Position numbers and translations under genes: made by a program
NCBI RefSeq assembly: GCF_014202275.1
Contig: NZ_JACHGF010000001.1
Location: forward strand, 1-64,000
Source of the DNA: Rhabdobacter roseus
Lineage (GTDB): Bacteria > Bacteroidota > Bacteroidia > Cytophagales > Spirosomataceae
Reading direction: 5' to 3'
DNA length: 64,000 bases
Shown: piece after piece, positions 34,868-43,376 of the stretch
How positions within the stretch are numbered: position 1 is the first letter of the stretch
How the letters are laid out: every line of letters begins with the position of its first letter
Notes under the pieces: model-generated
Databases searched by the model: none
Told to the model about the DNA's origin: nothing
Seen by the model: only the letters and a program-made list of their open reading frames with translations

Positions 34868-35110
34868 TTACTTCTCTTCTTTTTTTACTTCTTCTTCTTC
34901 ATTCTTTTCCTCGTTTTTCGTGGGTTTAATTTTGTTCTGATACCACGTGTAGAAAACGAGTGCAGCCGTGAAGATGTGTTCCAAGTCATGTAAAATGTCC
35001 GCAAGCTTGGCAACAACATCAAGTAGGCTGTCTAACGACAGATGCTTGGTAGTTTTTCCATACCGTACTAAACTTAGAGAAAATATTAAAAGTTCCTCTA
35101 AGACAAAATA
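34868..35110 (-). pseudogene. 3' fragment of a gene with Glu/Lys-rich C-terminus, no start codon
   Basis: An 80-codon open frame on the minus strand runs from just after an in-frame TAA to the stop at 34868-34870. It reads YFVLEELLIFSLSLVR..., then the amphipathic DVVAKLADILHDLEHIFTAALVFYTW, and ends in a charged tail (KNEEKNEEEEVKKEEK). No ATG, GTG or TTG lies in the frame, yet a good intrinsic terminator follows. It looks like the 3' remnant of a small gene whose 5' part was lost. An unusual start codon is the alternative. Confidence 0.4.
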
Positions 35111-35261
35111 TTATCTTGATAAGACGCTGAAATCTGATATTATTAGCAAGATAAGCGCAGGTGTGAATTCCAAAAAAAGTTTATAAGGCGCGACCAAGAT
35201 AGGGAGCGGTGATGGATAGGTCAAATTTGACAGTTATTTACCAATTGTTTACGCCAAAAAA

Positions 35262-35293
35262 GAGGCAGCTACGGTTTTATGCGTAACTGCCTC
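35262..35293 (-). terminator. Terminator of tRNA-Phe
   Basis: Stem GAGGCAG-TACG/CGTA-CTGCCTC with an internal mismatch. On the minus strand it is followed by a T6 run, about 10 nt after the tRNA 3' end. Confidence 0.75.
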
Positions 35294-35303
35294 ATAATCA
35301 GGG

Positions 35304-35376
35304 TGGTGATGGACGGAATCGAACCGCCGACACAAGGATTTTCAGTCCTTTGCTCTACCGACTGAGCTACATCACC
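35304..35376 (-). tRNA. tRNA-Phe (GAA)
   Basis: 73 nt. Acceptor GGTGATG/CATCACC, D-arm AGCTCAGTCGGTAGAGC, anticodon loop CTGAAAA (GAA), T-arm with GGTTCGATTCC, discriminator A; CCA not encoded. Its 3' end points into the AT-rich island. Confidence 0.95.
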
Positions 35377-35401
35377 GTTCAGTTGGTTTCTTTTGGGACT
35401 G

Positions 35402-35431
35402 CAAAAATAGGATTCGCTTCTGGCTTTGCAA
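35402..35431 (-). promoter_or_regulatory. Promoter of tRNA-Phe
   Basis: On the minus strand TTG (35429-35431), 19-nt spacer, TATTTTTG (35402-35409): exact Bacteroidota consensus, 25 nt before the tRNA. Confidence 0.75.
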
Positions 35432-35570
35432 ATTATTTTCTCAAAATCTTTTTTAATTTTTGTCGGTCCGCGCCCCGGTACCCCCAATCCGCCCGCGTCT
35501 GCCTACCTTTATCCAGCAGAATAATCCGTACCGACCCTTGCGCGGAAACCTTTTTTTTCGGTACTTGCCC

Positions 35571-35588
35571 TAGTATGCTTGCATACTA
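35571..35588. promoter_or_regulatory. Perfect palindrome upstream of the FadF-like operon
   Basis: TAGTATGC-TT-GCATACTA: 8-bp perfect arms. It shares 15 contiguous bases with the site over the marR promoter at 4132 and is followed at once by a -7-like TACTATTTG. Candidate MarR operator. Confidence 0.6.
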
Positions 35589-35646
35589 TTTGTAGATACT
35601 AAACCGAGCCGATAAAGTACCCTTACCAAGCACCTACCAAGTACCT

Positions 35647-36978
35647 ATGGAAGTGATACAGCAGATTTTGTTTATCGTAGCGCTGGGCCTGACGGCCTGG
35701 ATCATCGCCCGGCGGGTGCAGGTCATCAAGCGGACTATCCAGCTGGGCCGTCCTGACGACCGCACCGATCGCCCCGCCGAGCGGCTGGGTATGATGCTGC
35801 GCGTGGCTTTTGGCCAAAAGAAAATGTTTGAGCGTCCGCTGATCGGTATCATGCACTTTATGCTCTACGCGGGCTTTTTGCTCATCAACATCGAGATCCT
35901 GGAGATTATCCTGGACGGAGCCCTGGGTCAGCACCGGCTTTTTGCCCCGGCGCTGGGCGGCTTTTATTCGTTCCTGATTGGCTTCTTCGAGTTTTTGGCC
36001 GTGGGGGTACTGGTGGTGTGCGTGGTCTTTTTGCTGCGCCGCAACGGCACGCGCGTGGAGCGTTTTCAGCCGCCCCGCCACCGCGAAATGCACGGCTGGC
36101 CCTTCCTGGACGGCAACTTGATCCTGATCTTCGAGATTGTGCTCATGGTAGCCATCCTGACCATGAACGCCGCCGACTCCGCGCTCCAGGACATGGGCAG
36201 CGCCCACTACCGCCGCACCGGCGACTTCGCCTTTAGCCAATTCCTGAAGCCGCTTTTTGCGGGCTGGAACGAAAGTACCCTGATCGTCTACGAGCGCGTG
36301 GCCTGGTGGATTCACATCCTGGGGATCTTCGCTTTTGGCGTGTACGTGACCTACTCCAAGCACCTGCACATTGCGCTGGGTTTCCCCAACACCTACTTTG
36401 CCCGGCTCATCCCGCGCGGCAAAATACACAACATGCCCGAGATCACGAAGGAGGTGAAAATCATGCTGGGCGTGGAGCAGCCCGCGGCCGACGCGCCCCC
36501 CGCCGAGATCGGGCGCTTCGGGGCCAAAGACGTCATGGACCTGAGCTGGAAAAACCTCATGGATGCCTACTCCTGCACCGAATGCGGGCGCTGCACGGCG
36601 GCCTGCCCGGCCAACATCACGGGCAAGAAACTCTCGCCCCGGAAGATCATGATGGACACCCGCGACCGCCTCGAAGAGGCCGGCCGCAACATGCAGGCCA
36701 ACGGGGGTACTTTCGTGGACGACGGCAAAAGCCTGCTGGGCGACTACATCCTGGAAGAAGAAATACTGGCCTGTACTACCTGCAATGCCTGTGTGCAGGA
36801 GTGCCCGGTGCTGATCAACCCGCTGGATATTATCCTGCAACTACGCCGCTACCAGGTCATGGACGAAGCCAAAGCGCCCGCCGCCTGGAATGCCATGTTC
36901 AGCAACCTGGAGACGAGCCAGGCCCCCTGGAAGTTCTCGCCCGGGGACCGGTTCAACTGGGCGAATGGGTTGAAGTAG
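35647..36978 (+). CDS. Membrane Fe-S electron-transfer protein (FadF/HdrC-like)
   Basis: 443 residues. The N-terminal half has about five membrane helices (NarI/cytochrome-b-like, with the His-rich YSKHLHIALGFPNTYF loop). The C-terminal domain binds two [4Fe-4S] clusters: CTECGRCTAACP and CTTCNACVQECP. Similar proteins, such as B. subtilis FadF (YwjF), are thought to pass electrons from electron-transfer flavoprotein to the quinone pool during beta-oxidation. The palindrome shared with marR-fadN supports that link. First gene of a three-gene plus-strand operon. Confidence 0.87.
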   Translation: MEVIQQILFIVALGLTAWIIARRVQVIKRTIQLGRPDDRTDRPAERLGMMLRVAFGQKKMFERPLIGIMHFMLYAGFLLINIEILEIILDGALGQHRLFAPALGGFYSFLIGFFEFLAVGVLVVCVVFLLRRNGTRVERFQPPRHREMHGWPFLDGNLILIFEIVLMVAILTMNAADSALQDMGSAHYRRTGDFAFSQFLKPLFAGWNESTLIVYERVAWWIHILGIFAFGVYVTYSKHLHIALGFPNTYFARLIPRGKIHNMPEITKEVKIMLGVEQPAADAPPAEIGRFGAKDVMDLSWKNLMDAYSCTECGRCTAACPANITGKKLSPRKIMMDTRDRLEEAGRNMQANGGTFVDDGKSLLGDYILEEEILACTTCNACVQECPVLINPLDIILQLRRYQVMDEAKAPAAWNAMFSNLETSQAPWKFSPGDRFNWANGLK

Positions 36979-37074
36979 TTTGGAGGTACTTTTGGCAGAG
37001 GGGTAAGGGCATGGGGTGGCTCGGTGAGGGTACTTTAGAATTTCATTCTGTGAGGAATTAAACTAGATACGATC

Positions 37075-37389
37075 ATGGACGGACTGATTATTTTCGGGCT
37101 GATAGCGCTGGTGCTGGCGGGCGTAGGTACCTTTATCTGGACGAAGGAAGCGACCTACCTGCTGGCCAATTTTCCCAAAGACCCGGCCCAGATCCGCGAC
37201 CGGAAGGGCCTGGCGCGCTGGGCAGGTACCTTTCTGTGGGTGCTGGCGGGCGTATTTCTGCTGGAAGGGTACCTGGTGTGGAAATTCCACCAAACCAAGT
37301 ACGAGCTCGTCCCGCTCGTGGTGCTGATCCCCGTCGTGAGCCTCGTTACGGTGATCTTCCTGGTGCTGGGGCAGCGTTTTGTAAACTAA
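37075..37389 (+). CDS. Small three-helix membrane protein
   Basis: 104 residues with three hydrophobic helices (IIFGLIALVLAGVGTFIW; WAGTFLWVLAGVFLLEGYLVW; LVPLVVLIPVVSLVTVIFLVLG) joined by short charged loops. DUF3784-like in general look, not firmly assigned. Encoded between the two Fe-S proteins, so probably an accessory or quinone-side subunit of the same complex (inference). Confidence 0.65.
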   Translation: MDGLIIFGLIALVLAGVGTFIWTKEATYLLANFPKDPAQIRDRKGLARWAGTFLWVLAGVFLLEGYLVWKFHQTKYELVPLVVLIPVVSLVTVIFLVLGQRFVN

Positions 37390-37437
37390 CATTGTACACG
37401 ATTTTATCCATTCGCAGGAAAGTACCTGCTCAATGCT

Positions 37438-38235
37438 ATGGCCGAAACGACCTTTAAAGTACCTACCATGGCCGAAATGGCCGCCGCCGGCGAAACGCCC
37501 GAAGTGCTCTTCTGGGTGGGCTGCGCGGGCTCCTTCGACGACCGCTACAAAAAAGTGACCGTCGCTTTTGTGAAAATACTGAATAAGGTGGGGATCAAAT
37601 TTGCGGTACTGGGTACCGAAGAAGGCTGCACCGGCGACCCCGCCCGGCGCGCGGGCAACGAGTTCCTGTTTCAGATGCAGGCCATGGCCAACATCCAGGT
37701 ACTGGACATGTACCAGGTCAAAAAAATCGTGACGGCCTGCCCGCACTGCTTCAATACGCTCAAGCACGAGTACCCCGAGCTGGGAGGTACCTACGAGGTA
37801 CTTCACCACTCCACCTACCTGCAACAGCTCATCAACGAGGGCCGCGTGGGCATCAAGGGCGGGGGTACTTTCAAAGGCCGCCGCATTACCTTCCACGACT
37901 CCTGCTACCTGGGCCGCGCCAACAACATATACGAAGCGCCGCGCGAGGTACTGGAAGCCCTCGACGCCGAGCTGGTAGAAATGAAGCGCTCGCGCGTGAA
38001 GGGCCTCTGCTGCGGAGCGGGCGGCGCGCAGATGTTCAAGGAACCCGAGCCCGGCAAAAAAGACGTGAACATCGAGCGCATCGAGGAGGCCCTGGGTACC
38101 GGGGCCGACACCATCGCGGTGGCCTGCCCGTTCTGCATGGTGATGATGACCGACGGTGTCAAAAACAAAGAAAAGGAGGACTCCGTAAAGGTACTTGACC
38201 TGGCCGAGCTCATCGCGCAGGCCGAGGGACTGTAG
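37438..38235 (+). CDS. CCG-domain Fe-S oxidoreductase (HdrB/GlpC-like)
   Basis: 265 residues with two cysteine-rich CCG repeats: VGCAGSFDDR, GCTGDPARRAGNE and ACPHCFNTLKHEYP, then HDSCYLGRANNIYEAPREVL and GLCCGAGGAQMF. Such domains bind an Fe-S cluster and handle two-electron transfer in HdrB, GlpC, LutA and FadF-type systems. It is soluble and probably completes the membrane FadF-like complex. Its stop codon is part of an inverted TAGGGGTAC repeat with the end of the convergent gene. Confidence 0.87.
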   Translation: MAETTFKVPTMAEMAAAGETPEVLFWVGCAGSFDDRYKKVTVAFVKILNKVGIKFAVLGTEEGCTGDPARRAGNEFLFQMQAMANIQVLDMYQVKKIVTACPHCFNTLKHEYPELGGTYEVLHHSTYLQQLINEGRVGIKGGGTFKGRRITFHDSCYLGRANNIYEAPREVLEALDAELVEMKRSRVKGLCCGAGGAQMFKEPEPGKKDVNIERIEEALGTGADTIAVACPFCMVMMTDGVKNKEKEDSVKVLDLAELIAQAEGL

Positions 38236-38298
38236 GGGTACTTTGGTACTTTATTAGAAGTAGGCTCAAACCATTTCCTGCTCCAGAAGGTACCCCTA
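38233..38298. terminator. Motif-based inverted repeat between convergent genes
   Basis: TAGGGGTAC (38233-38241) and GTACCCCTA (38290-38298), perfect 9-bp arms about 48 nt apart, enclosing further GGTACTT copies and overlapping both stop codons. Terminator role inferred. Confidence 0.4.
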
Positions 38299-41154
38299 TT
38301 TAAAACTCATCAGATAGCCCGTGAGGTCGGCCAGGGCCTGCTCGTCGAGGCCCAGGGCGGTGGGCTCGGGCATGAGCGAGTTGGGCAAAGGCTCCCGGCT
38401 CTTGATGTCGGCGGCTTTGAGGGTATGGCGCTGCCCGGCGGCGTCTTTGAGCACCACGGTAGCGCCGTCGCTGAGCAGGAAGCCAAAGTACGTCTGCCCC
38501 TGGTGGGTGGTTATAGTATAGGCTTCGTAGCCAAACACCAAACTGGCCGACGGGTTCACGATGGCATCCAGCAAGCCCAGTTTATCGAATTTTTGGTGAA
38601 TGGTCGTGAGATCGGGGCCAATGTCCGCGCCGGCTTCGCCGTGGCGGTGGCAGGTAGCGCAGCGAGTACCGAAAAGTACCTTGCCGCGCTCGGCGTCGGC
38701 CTGCATCCGGGCTATAAAATCGACCTTAAGTACCTTGCCCGCCCGCGGAAAAAACTGGCTGGCCAGTACGCGTACGTTCTGGTCGGGATTTTTGAAAATG
38801 AGCTCCGATATGGCCTCGGAGATGTTCCCAGGTAGTTGGCCCTGCACTTTCAGGTCCAGGAGCAAGTTGCCACCCTGGGCGTCGGTGGCCAGGCGTCGAG
38901 CGGCTTCGATGCGCGCTTCCACGGGCAGGTTTTTGTCTACTACCCGTTTTTTTAATTCCAACAGCTGTAAGTAAGCGGGTGTAAGTACCTGGGCGGTGGC
39001 CTGCTGCCAGTCCAGGAGCTCGGCCCAGTCGTTGGTTTGGCGGAAGCCAAGCCACCACTGCGCCTGGGCCGCCACATCCGCCAGCGACGACTTCGACAAG
39101 CTGACCATGGCTTCCGCCGCTTTTTTATCCCGAATGAACGCCAGCGCCGTGAGCGCCTTTCGGCGTTCGGCTTCAGGTACCTGCACCGAGCCCGCCCGTA
39201 CTTTTAGTTCGTCCACGGCCTGCACGGGATGCAGACGCCAGGCCAGCTGCGCCCGCGGTGCCGACCAGCCCTCGGGCTCGGTGGGGTACATGGCTTGTGC
39301 CAGGGCATATACCGGCCCTTCCCGGCCCTCGGCGGCGTTGCCCAGGGCGTCGAGCAGCCAGGGGTCCTGGCCGTCGAAGCGTTTGATGAGCGTCGCGAAA
39401 GTACCCTTGGCTTCCGCAAAAGGTACCTCACGCAGGGCCACGGCTACTTCGTGCCGGATGGCGGCATCGGGGTCGGTGGCCATTTTTTCCAGGTACCCCC
39501 GCTCGGCTTCCACCGACCGTAGCGCCCGGAAGGCGGTGAGGCGCAGGTTGGCGTCGGGGGCGGCCAGCAGCTTCACGACCTCCGCTTTTCCGGGCTCGCC
39601 CAGCTGCGCCATCAGCCACACGGCCCGCGCCCGGTGGTAGGGGTTTTTGGCCGCAAGTACCTGCTTCAGGGCGGGGAGCACGGCCGCTCCTTTCTTTTTT
39701 AATCCCTCAAAACCCAGCGCCCGCACGTTCACCGCCGGGCTCTTCAGGGCGTCGATCAGGCCCGCCGTGGTAGTCAGGTCCAGCTTGGGGGTACTTAGTT
39801 TTTTTCCTTTGGGCGTAATGCGGTAGATGCGCCCGTAGCCTTTGGTATCCTGCATGGCGTGCCCACCCACGATGGGGTCGTACCAGTCGGCCAGGTACCA
39901 GGCCCCGTCGGGCCCCACGGCGATGTCGGACGGGCGGAACCACTTGCGCGTGTCCTGGTCGGTCTCGAACCACTCGTAGCGCTCCGACGCCTGCGGAAAG
40001 GAGCTGATGAGGTCGCGCCGCGTGAGCTTAAAGCCCGCCCCCTGCTTTTGGGGCTGATACCCAAAAACGACGTTACGCCCCGCTTCGCAGCTCAGCAAAG
40101 TACCCCGGTACTGCGGCCCCAGCGCGTCGCCTTCGTAGAAGACAATCCCCGTGGGGGAGCCCGCGCCGGTGTTATCTCCGGCGGGCATCACGCCCGGATC
40201 TTCCTGGTGCCAGTGGGCCGTAAACATATCCTGGCCGGGACGGCGGTCGGCCTGCCAGTAGCGGGTACCGTCCTGGGCAAAGTACCCCGCGTTGCCGTTT
40301 TCGGGCAGGTACGACACCCGGCAGGTAATCACCTGGTCGTCGTTGTCGTTTTGCCACATGTTGCCGTAGCTGTCCAGGCATACTTCGTAGCTATTGCGGA
40401 AATTGTGCCCAAGTACCTTCAGGCCCGTCCCGTCGGGGTTGATGCGTAGCGCCAGGCCACCTACCCACACCCGCCCGTCGTCGGATTTTTGGTTGCCCTG
40501 GTTTTCTTTGTTGTAAGGGGTACCTCCGGTGTACAAACTACCACTGCGGAGGGTCCAGCCGCTGCGGTCGGTCACGATATGCGGCCCGGCGTTGCCGACG
40601 TTGAAGAACCAGCGGCCGTCGGGGCCCGCCACCAATGAATGCAGCGAGTGGTCGTGGTCGTAGCCACCGAAGCCCGTCAAAAGTACCTCGCGTGAATCTG
40701 GTTTGTCATCCCCGTCGTCGTCGGTGTACACGATCAGGTTTGGCGCGCAGGAAACAATCACCTTATTGCCTATGACGGCAATGCCCAGCGGGGCCGTCAG
40801 GAGCGAATCCTGCACAAATACCTTGGCCGTTTCGGCCTTGCCGTCCCCGTCTTTATCTTCCAGGATCATGATGCGGTCGCCCTGGGTTCGGTGGCTGAGG
40901 CGCTCTTCGGGCTTGGTCTTGAAGTCGCGGTAGTTGACGGCCTCCGTGATCCACACCCGTCCGTGGGCGTCGATGTCCATGTTGGTAGGGTTATGAAAGA
41001 GCGGCGCTTCGGCCCAGAGGGTAGCTTCGAGGTCCTCGGGCAGGTAGAGGCGGGCGGGGTCCTCGGCGGGGTTGGTGAGGCTTACGCCCAAAAAACCTAC
41101 GGCCGTAGTGAGTACTACCCGCAAAAACCAACGATGAGAAAGGGTGCGCGTCAT
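38296..41154 (-). CDS. Secreted PVC-type dehydrogenase with HEAT repeats and cytochrome c domain
   Basis: 952 residues. N-terminal signal segment (WFLRVVLTTAVGFLGVSL), then a six-blade beta-propeller of the membrane-bound dehydrogenase type (NPTNMDIDAHGRVWITEAVNY; GPDGAWYLADWYDP) with Asp-rich loops (DKDGDGKAE, DDDGDDKPDS). Helical HEAT-like repeats follow at about 480-800. A C-terminal c-type heme site, CATCHRH, comes with the family stretch GPDLTTIHQKFD and LLDAIVNPSASLVFGYEAY. Probably a periplasmic oxidoreductase for sugars or glycosides. Sits upstream on the minus strand of no other gene, and downstream of the Tat TIM-barrel gene. Confidence 0.88.
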   Translation of the reverse strand: MTRTLSHRWFLRVVLTTAVGFLGVSLTNPAEDPARLYLPEDLEATLWAEAPLFHNPTNMDIDAHGRVWITEAVNYRDFKTKPEERLSHRTQGDRIMILEDKDGDGKAETAKVFVQDSLLTAPLGIAVIGNKVIVSCAPNLIVYTDDDGDDKPDSREVLLTGFGGYDHDHSLHSLVAGPDGRWFFNVGNAGPHIVTDRSGWTLRSGSLYTGGTPYNKENQGNQKSDDGRVWVGGLALRINPDGTGLKVLGHNFRNSYEVCLDSYGNMWQNDNDDQVITCRVSYLPENGNAGYFAQDGTRYWQADRRPGQDMFTAHWHQEDPGVMPAGDNTGAGSPTGIVFYEGDALGPQYRGTLLSCEAGRNVVFGYQPQKQGAGFKLTRRDLISSFPQASERYEWFETDQDTRKWFRPSDIAVGPDGAWYLADWYDPIVGGHAMQDTKGYGRIYRITPKGKKLSTPKLDLTTTAGLIDALKSPAVNVRALGFEGLKKKGAAVLPALKQVLAAKNPYHRARAVWLMAQLGEPGKAEVVKLLAAPDANLRLTAFRALRSVEAERGYLEKMATDPDAAIRHEVAVALREVPFAEAKGTFATLIKRFDGQDPWLLDALGNAAEGREGPVYALAQAMYPTEPEGWSAPRAQLAWRLHPVQAVDELKVRAGSVQVPEAERRKALTALAFIRDKKAAEAMVSLSKSSLADVAAQAQWWLGFRQTNDWAELLDWQQATAQVLTPAYLQLLELKKRVVDKNLPVEARIEAARRLATDAQGGNLLLDLKVQGQLPGNISEAISELIFKNPDQNVRVLASQFFPRAGKVLKVDFIARMQADAERGKVLFGTRCATCHRHGEAGADIGPDLTTIHQKFDKLGLLDAIVNPSASLVFGYEAYTITTHQGQTYFGFLLSDGATVVLKDAAGQRHTLKAADIKSREPLPNSLMPEPTALGLDEQALADLTGYLMSFK

Positions 41155-41222
41155 TATTTTTTTGGATTAATAACCAATGAAGAAGAGGTACCTGTAGCAA
41201 GGTACCTGGGCAATAAAGTACC

Positions 41223-42089
41223 TTAGCGAAACGAAAAGAGCGTTTCCAGGTACTGGCGGTTTTGCTGGTAGCACTCCACCACGTCGGCCCCCTTGGGCGT
41301 AGCGCCCTCGATGTGCATCCAGCCCTGGTACCCTACCTTATTCACGAGCTCGGCAATGCGGGGCCAGTCCAGGGTACCTTCGCCCAGGCGGGAGCCGTTT
41401 TCTTTCATATGCAGCTCGCAAATCATTTCTTTGCCCAGCAGCGGCAGCTCCTGGTAGGGGTCATAGCCCGCGTCGGCGGCGTTCCGGAAGTCGTAGTACA
41501 CTTTTACGGCCGGAGAACCCACGGCCTCGATGAGGGCCAGGTGCTCGGGCCCGCTCAGGTAGGACTCGATCCCCAGCGTGATGCCCTGCTTCTCGGCGTG
41601 GGGCGCTACTTTTTTCAGGCGCTCAATCACTACCTTCTTGCCCGCGTCGTCGTTACGGAGGTCATTTTCTGAGAAAAACGCCAGCAGAACTACCTGCACG
41701 TCCAGCGCTTTGGCGGCGTCTACGCTGTTCCAGACCCAGGCTTCGGTCCGGGCTTCCGACTTATAAGGTACCCGGTTGAGCTCGCCGATGGCCAGACTGG
41801 CTATTTTTACGCCCGTGCGCAGGGACGCCTCCCGGATGGCCCGCAGCGTATCCGGATTGGACAGCCCCACGGCGTCTTTGCCCGTATTGTAGCTTACCTG
41901 CACGCCCTGAAGGCCGATCTGCCGTGCCCGATCGAAGGCTTCGGGATTCAGGCCCTTGCCCAGCGACCAGTCGCAGGCGCCCAGCTGCCAGCGGGCCGCC
42001 GGTACCGGCCGCGCCCAAACGTGATTCAGGCCCGCTACGCCCCCTACCAGTAGGGCCGCTTTTCGGAGCGCCTCTCGTCGTGTTAGCAT
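41223..42089 (-). CDS. Tat-exported sugar phosphate isomerase/epimerase-like TIM barrel
   Basis: 288 residues. A twin-arginine signal (TRREALRKAALLVGGVAGL) targets it to the periplasm. The xylose-isomerase-like TIM barrel shows the metal-site pattern: GIESYL, YYDFRNA, CELHMKEN and HIEG near the C-terminus. Such proteins act with Gfo/Idh and PVC-type dehydrogenases in 3-keto-sugar or inositol metabolism. Same strand as, and 68 nt upstream of, the dehydrogenase gene, so probably one operon. Confidence 0.87.
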   Translation of the reverse strand: MLTRREALRKAALLVGGVAGLNHVWARPVPAARWQLGACDWSLGKGLNPEAFDRARQIGLQGVQVSYNTGKDAVGLSNPDTLRAIREASLRTGVKIASLAIGELNRVPYKSEARTEAWVWNSVDAAKALDVQVVLLAFFSENDLRNDDAGKKVVIERLKKVAPHAEKQGITLGIESYLSGPEHLALIEAVGSPAVKVYYDFRNAADAGYDPYQELPLLGKEMICELHMKENGSRLGEGTLDWPRIAELVNKVGYQGWMHIEGATPKGADVVECYQQNRQYLETLFSFR

Positions 42090-42317
42090 ACTTTTTTTAG
42101 TTTCTAAGTACCTTTCAGGAATCGTTTGACGAAAAAAGAATTTATGTCAACGGATTTTGTACAAAAGGTACCTTGGGCGGACTTTTACTGTCTTGGAAGA
42201 GGCGGAGTTTGAGTACCCTCCGGCCTGGCCCGAACCCAATCGGACTTTTTCCGGTTTTTGAATAGAAACCGGGGTACTTTGGTTCTTTTTTGATTAACCC
42301 TTTATTGCCTACGTGCT

Positions 42318-42815
42318 ATGTATCTTCCTTTTGACGAAATTGATTTTAACGCGCGGGTCTGGGTTTACCAGGCCAACCGCTCCCTTACCGACGAAGAGGT
42401 CGGTGTCATAAGCCAAACGCTCAAAGCCGCGCTCGACGGCTGGGAGGCGCACAACAAGCCTTTGCTGGCTTCGGCCAAGGTGTTTCACCACCGCTTTGTG
42501 GTGGTAGCCGTGGACGAATCACACGAACTACCCAGCGGCTGCTCCATTGACAAGTCGGTGCATTGGCTCCAGGAAATAGGGCAGCGGATGGGTATCGACT
42601 TTTTCGACCGCTCCGTAGCCTACCTCGAACCCAGCGGCGAGGTACGTACGCTCGCCATCCAGGAGGTGAAACAGGCCATCGCCGAAGAGCAGATCACGTC
42701 AGGTACTACGGTGTTTGATAACCTGGTGGCTACCAAGGCGCAATGGATGACCCACTGGAAAGTACCTGCGTTACAAACCTGGATGAAACGGTATTTCAAG
42801 CAACAGACGGCCTGA
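42318..42815 (+). CDS. Conserved hypothetical protein of Bacteroidota
   Basis: 165 residues, soluble, no signal peptide. The stretch SGCSIDKSVHWLQEIGQRMGIDFFDRS (about 75-101), with a conserved-looking Cys, is reminiscent of an uncharacterised family seen next to gld genes in this phylum. No catalytic motif recognised. Precedes gldH by 47 nt on the same strand. Confidence 0.7.
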   Translation: MYLPFDEIDFNARVWVYQANRSLTDEEVGVISQTLKAALDGWEAHNKPLLASAKVFHHRFVVVAVDESHELPSGCSIDKSVHWLQEIGQRMGIDFFDRSVAYLEPSGEVRTLAIQEVKQAIAEEQITSGTTVFDNLVATKAQWMTHWKVPALQTWMKRYFKQQTA

Positions 42816-42862
42816 GGCTTTGAAAGGTAATCTTTCGGGCTTAGCTTTGTTGCACACGTTTG

Positions 42863-43366
42863 ATGAGGTATATGACTATTTTACGCGTTGCGGCCGGGCT
42901 GTGGCTGGCGGTGTGGCTGCTCGGCTGCGATACCAACACCCATTATAAAGCCTACGAAGACATCGACGACGGGCTTTGGTACATCAAGGATGCCGCTACG
43001 TTTCGGGTGGAGATTAGTGACACTACCCAGCGGTACAACGTATACTACCTGCTGCGCAACGGCCTGCAGTACCCCTACTACAACCTCTACCTGAACCGGA
43101 GGGTCACCGGGCCAGATAGCGCCGTGCTGTCGTCCCGGCTTGACGAGCTGTTTCTGTCTGACGCCACTACGGGCAAGCCGTACGGCAACGGGCTGGGGGA
43201 TTTATTTGATCACAAGATCCTCTTCATGAGGAACTACCGCTTTCCTAAAGCAGGTACCTATACCTTCACCTTTACGCAGTCGATGCGGCAAAATCCGCTT
43301 CCCTTTATTTTGGGCGTAGGCGTGAGTGTAGAAAAGGTGGAGGCGAGTGCTTCGACAAGCCCTTAG
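42863..43366 (+). CDS. gldH: Gliding motility lipoprotein GldH
   Basis: 167 residues from the ATG at 42863; a TTG one codon earlier and an ATG three codons later are alternatives. Signal peptide TILRVAAGLWLAVWLLGC with lipobox LLGC. The mature part has the GldH pattern: GLWYIKDAATFRVEISDTTQRYNVYYLLRNGLQYPYYNLY with GDLFDHKILFMRNYRFPKAGTYTFTFTQSMRQNPL. GldH is needed for gliding in Flavobacterium and supports type IX secretion. Overlap with the following gene's upstream region suggests coupling. Confidence 0.88.
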   Translation: MRYMTILRVAAGLWLAVWLLGCDTNTHYKAYEDIDDGLWYIKDAATFRVEISDTTQRYNVYYLLRNGLQYPYYNLYLNRRVTGPDSAVLSSRLDELFLSDATTGKPYGNGLGDLFDHKILFMRNYRFPKAGTYTFTFTQSMRQNPLPFILGVGVSVEKVEASASTSP

Positions 43367-43376
43367 AGCTACTACG

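Larger units (their letters stand above)
30703..35303. other. Probable genomic island next to tRNA-Phe
   Basis: AT-rich codons, a regulator of phage-repressor type, a SIR2-like gene, a decayed IS and an orphan 3' gene fragment lie between the Crp gene and the 3' end of tRNA-Phe. No exact GGTACTT/AAGTACC heptamer occurs here, against several per kb on both sides. The left boundary is uncertain and no flanking direct repeat was identified. Confidence 0.6.

Noticed and set aside
34968-35186. 72-codon plus-strand frame
   Set aside because: It is antisense to a better-supported Glu/Lys-rich frame that has its own terminator.
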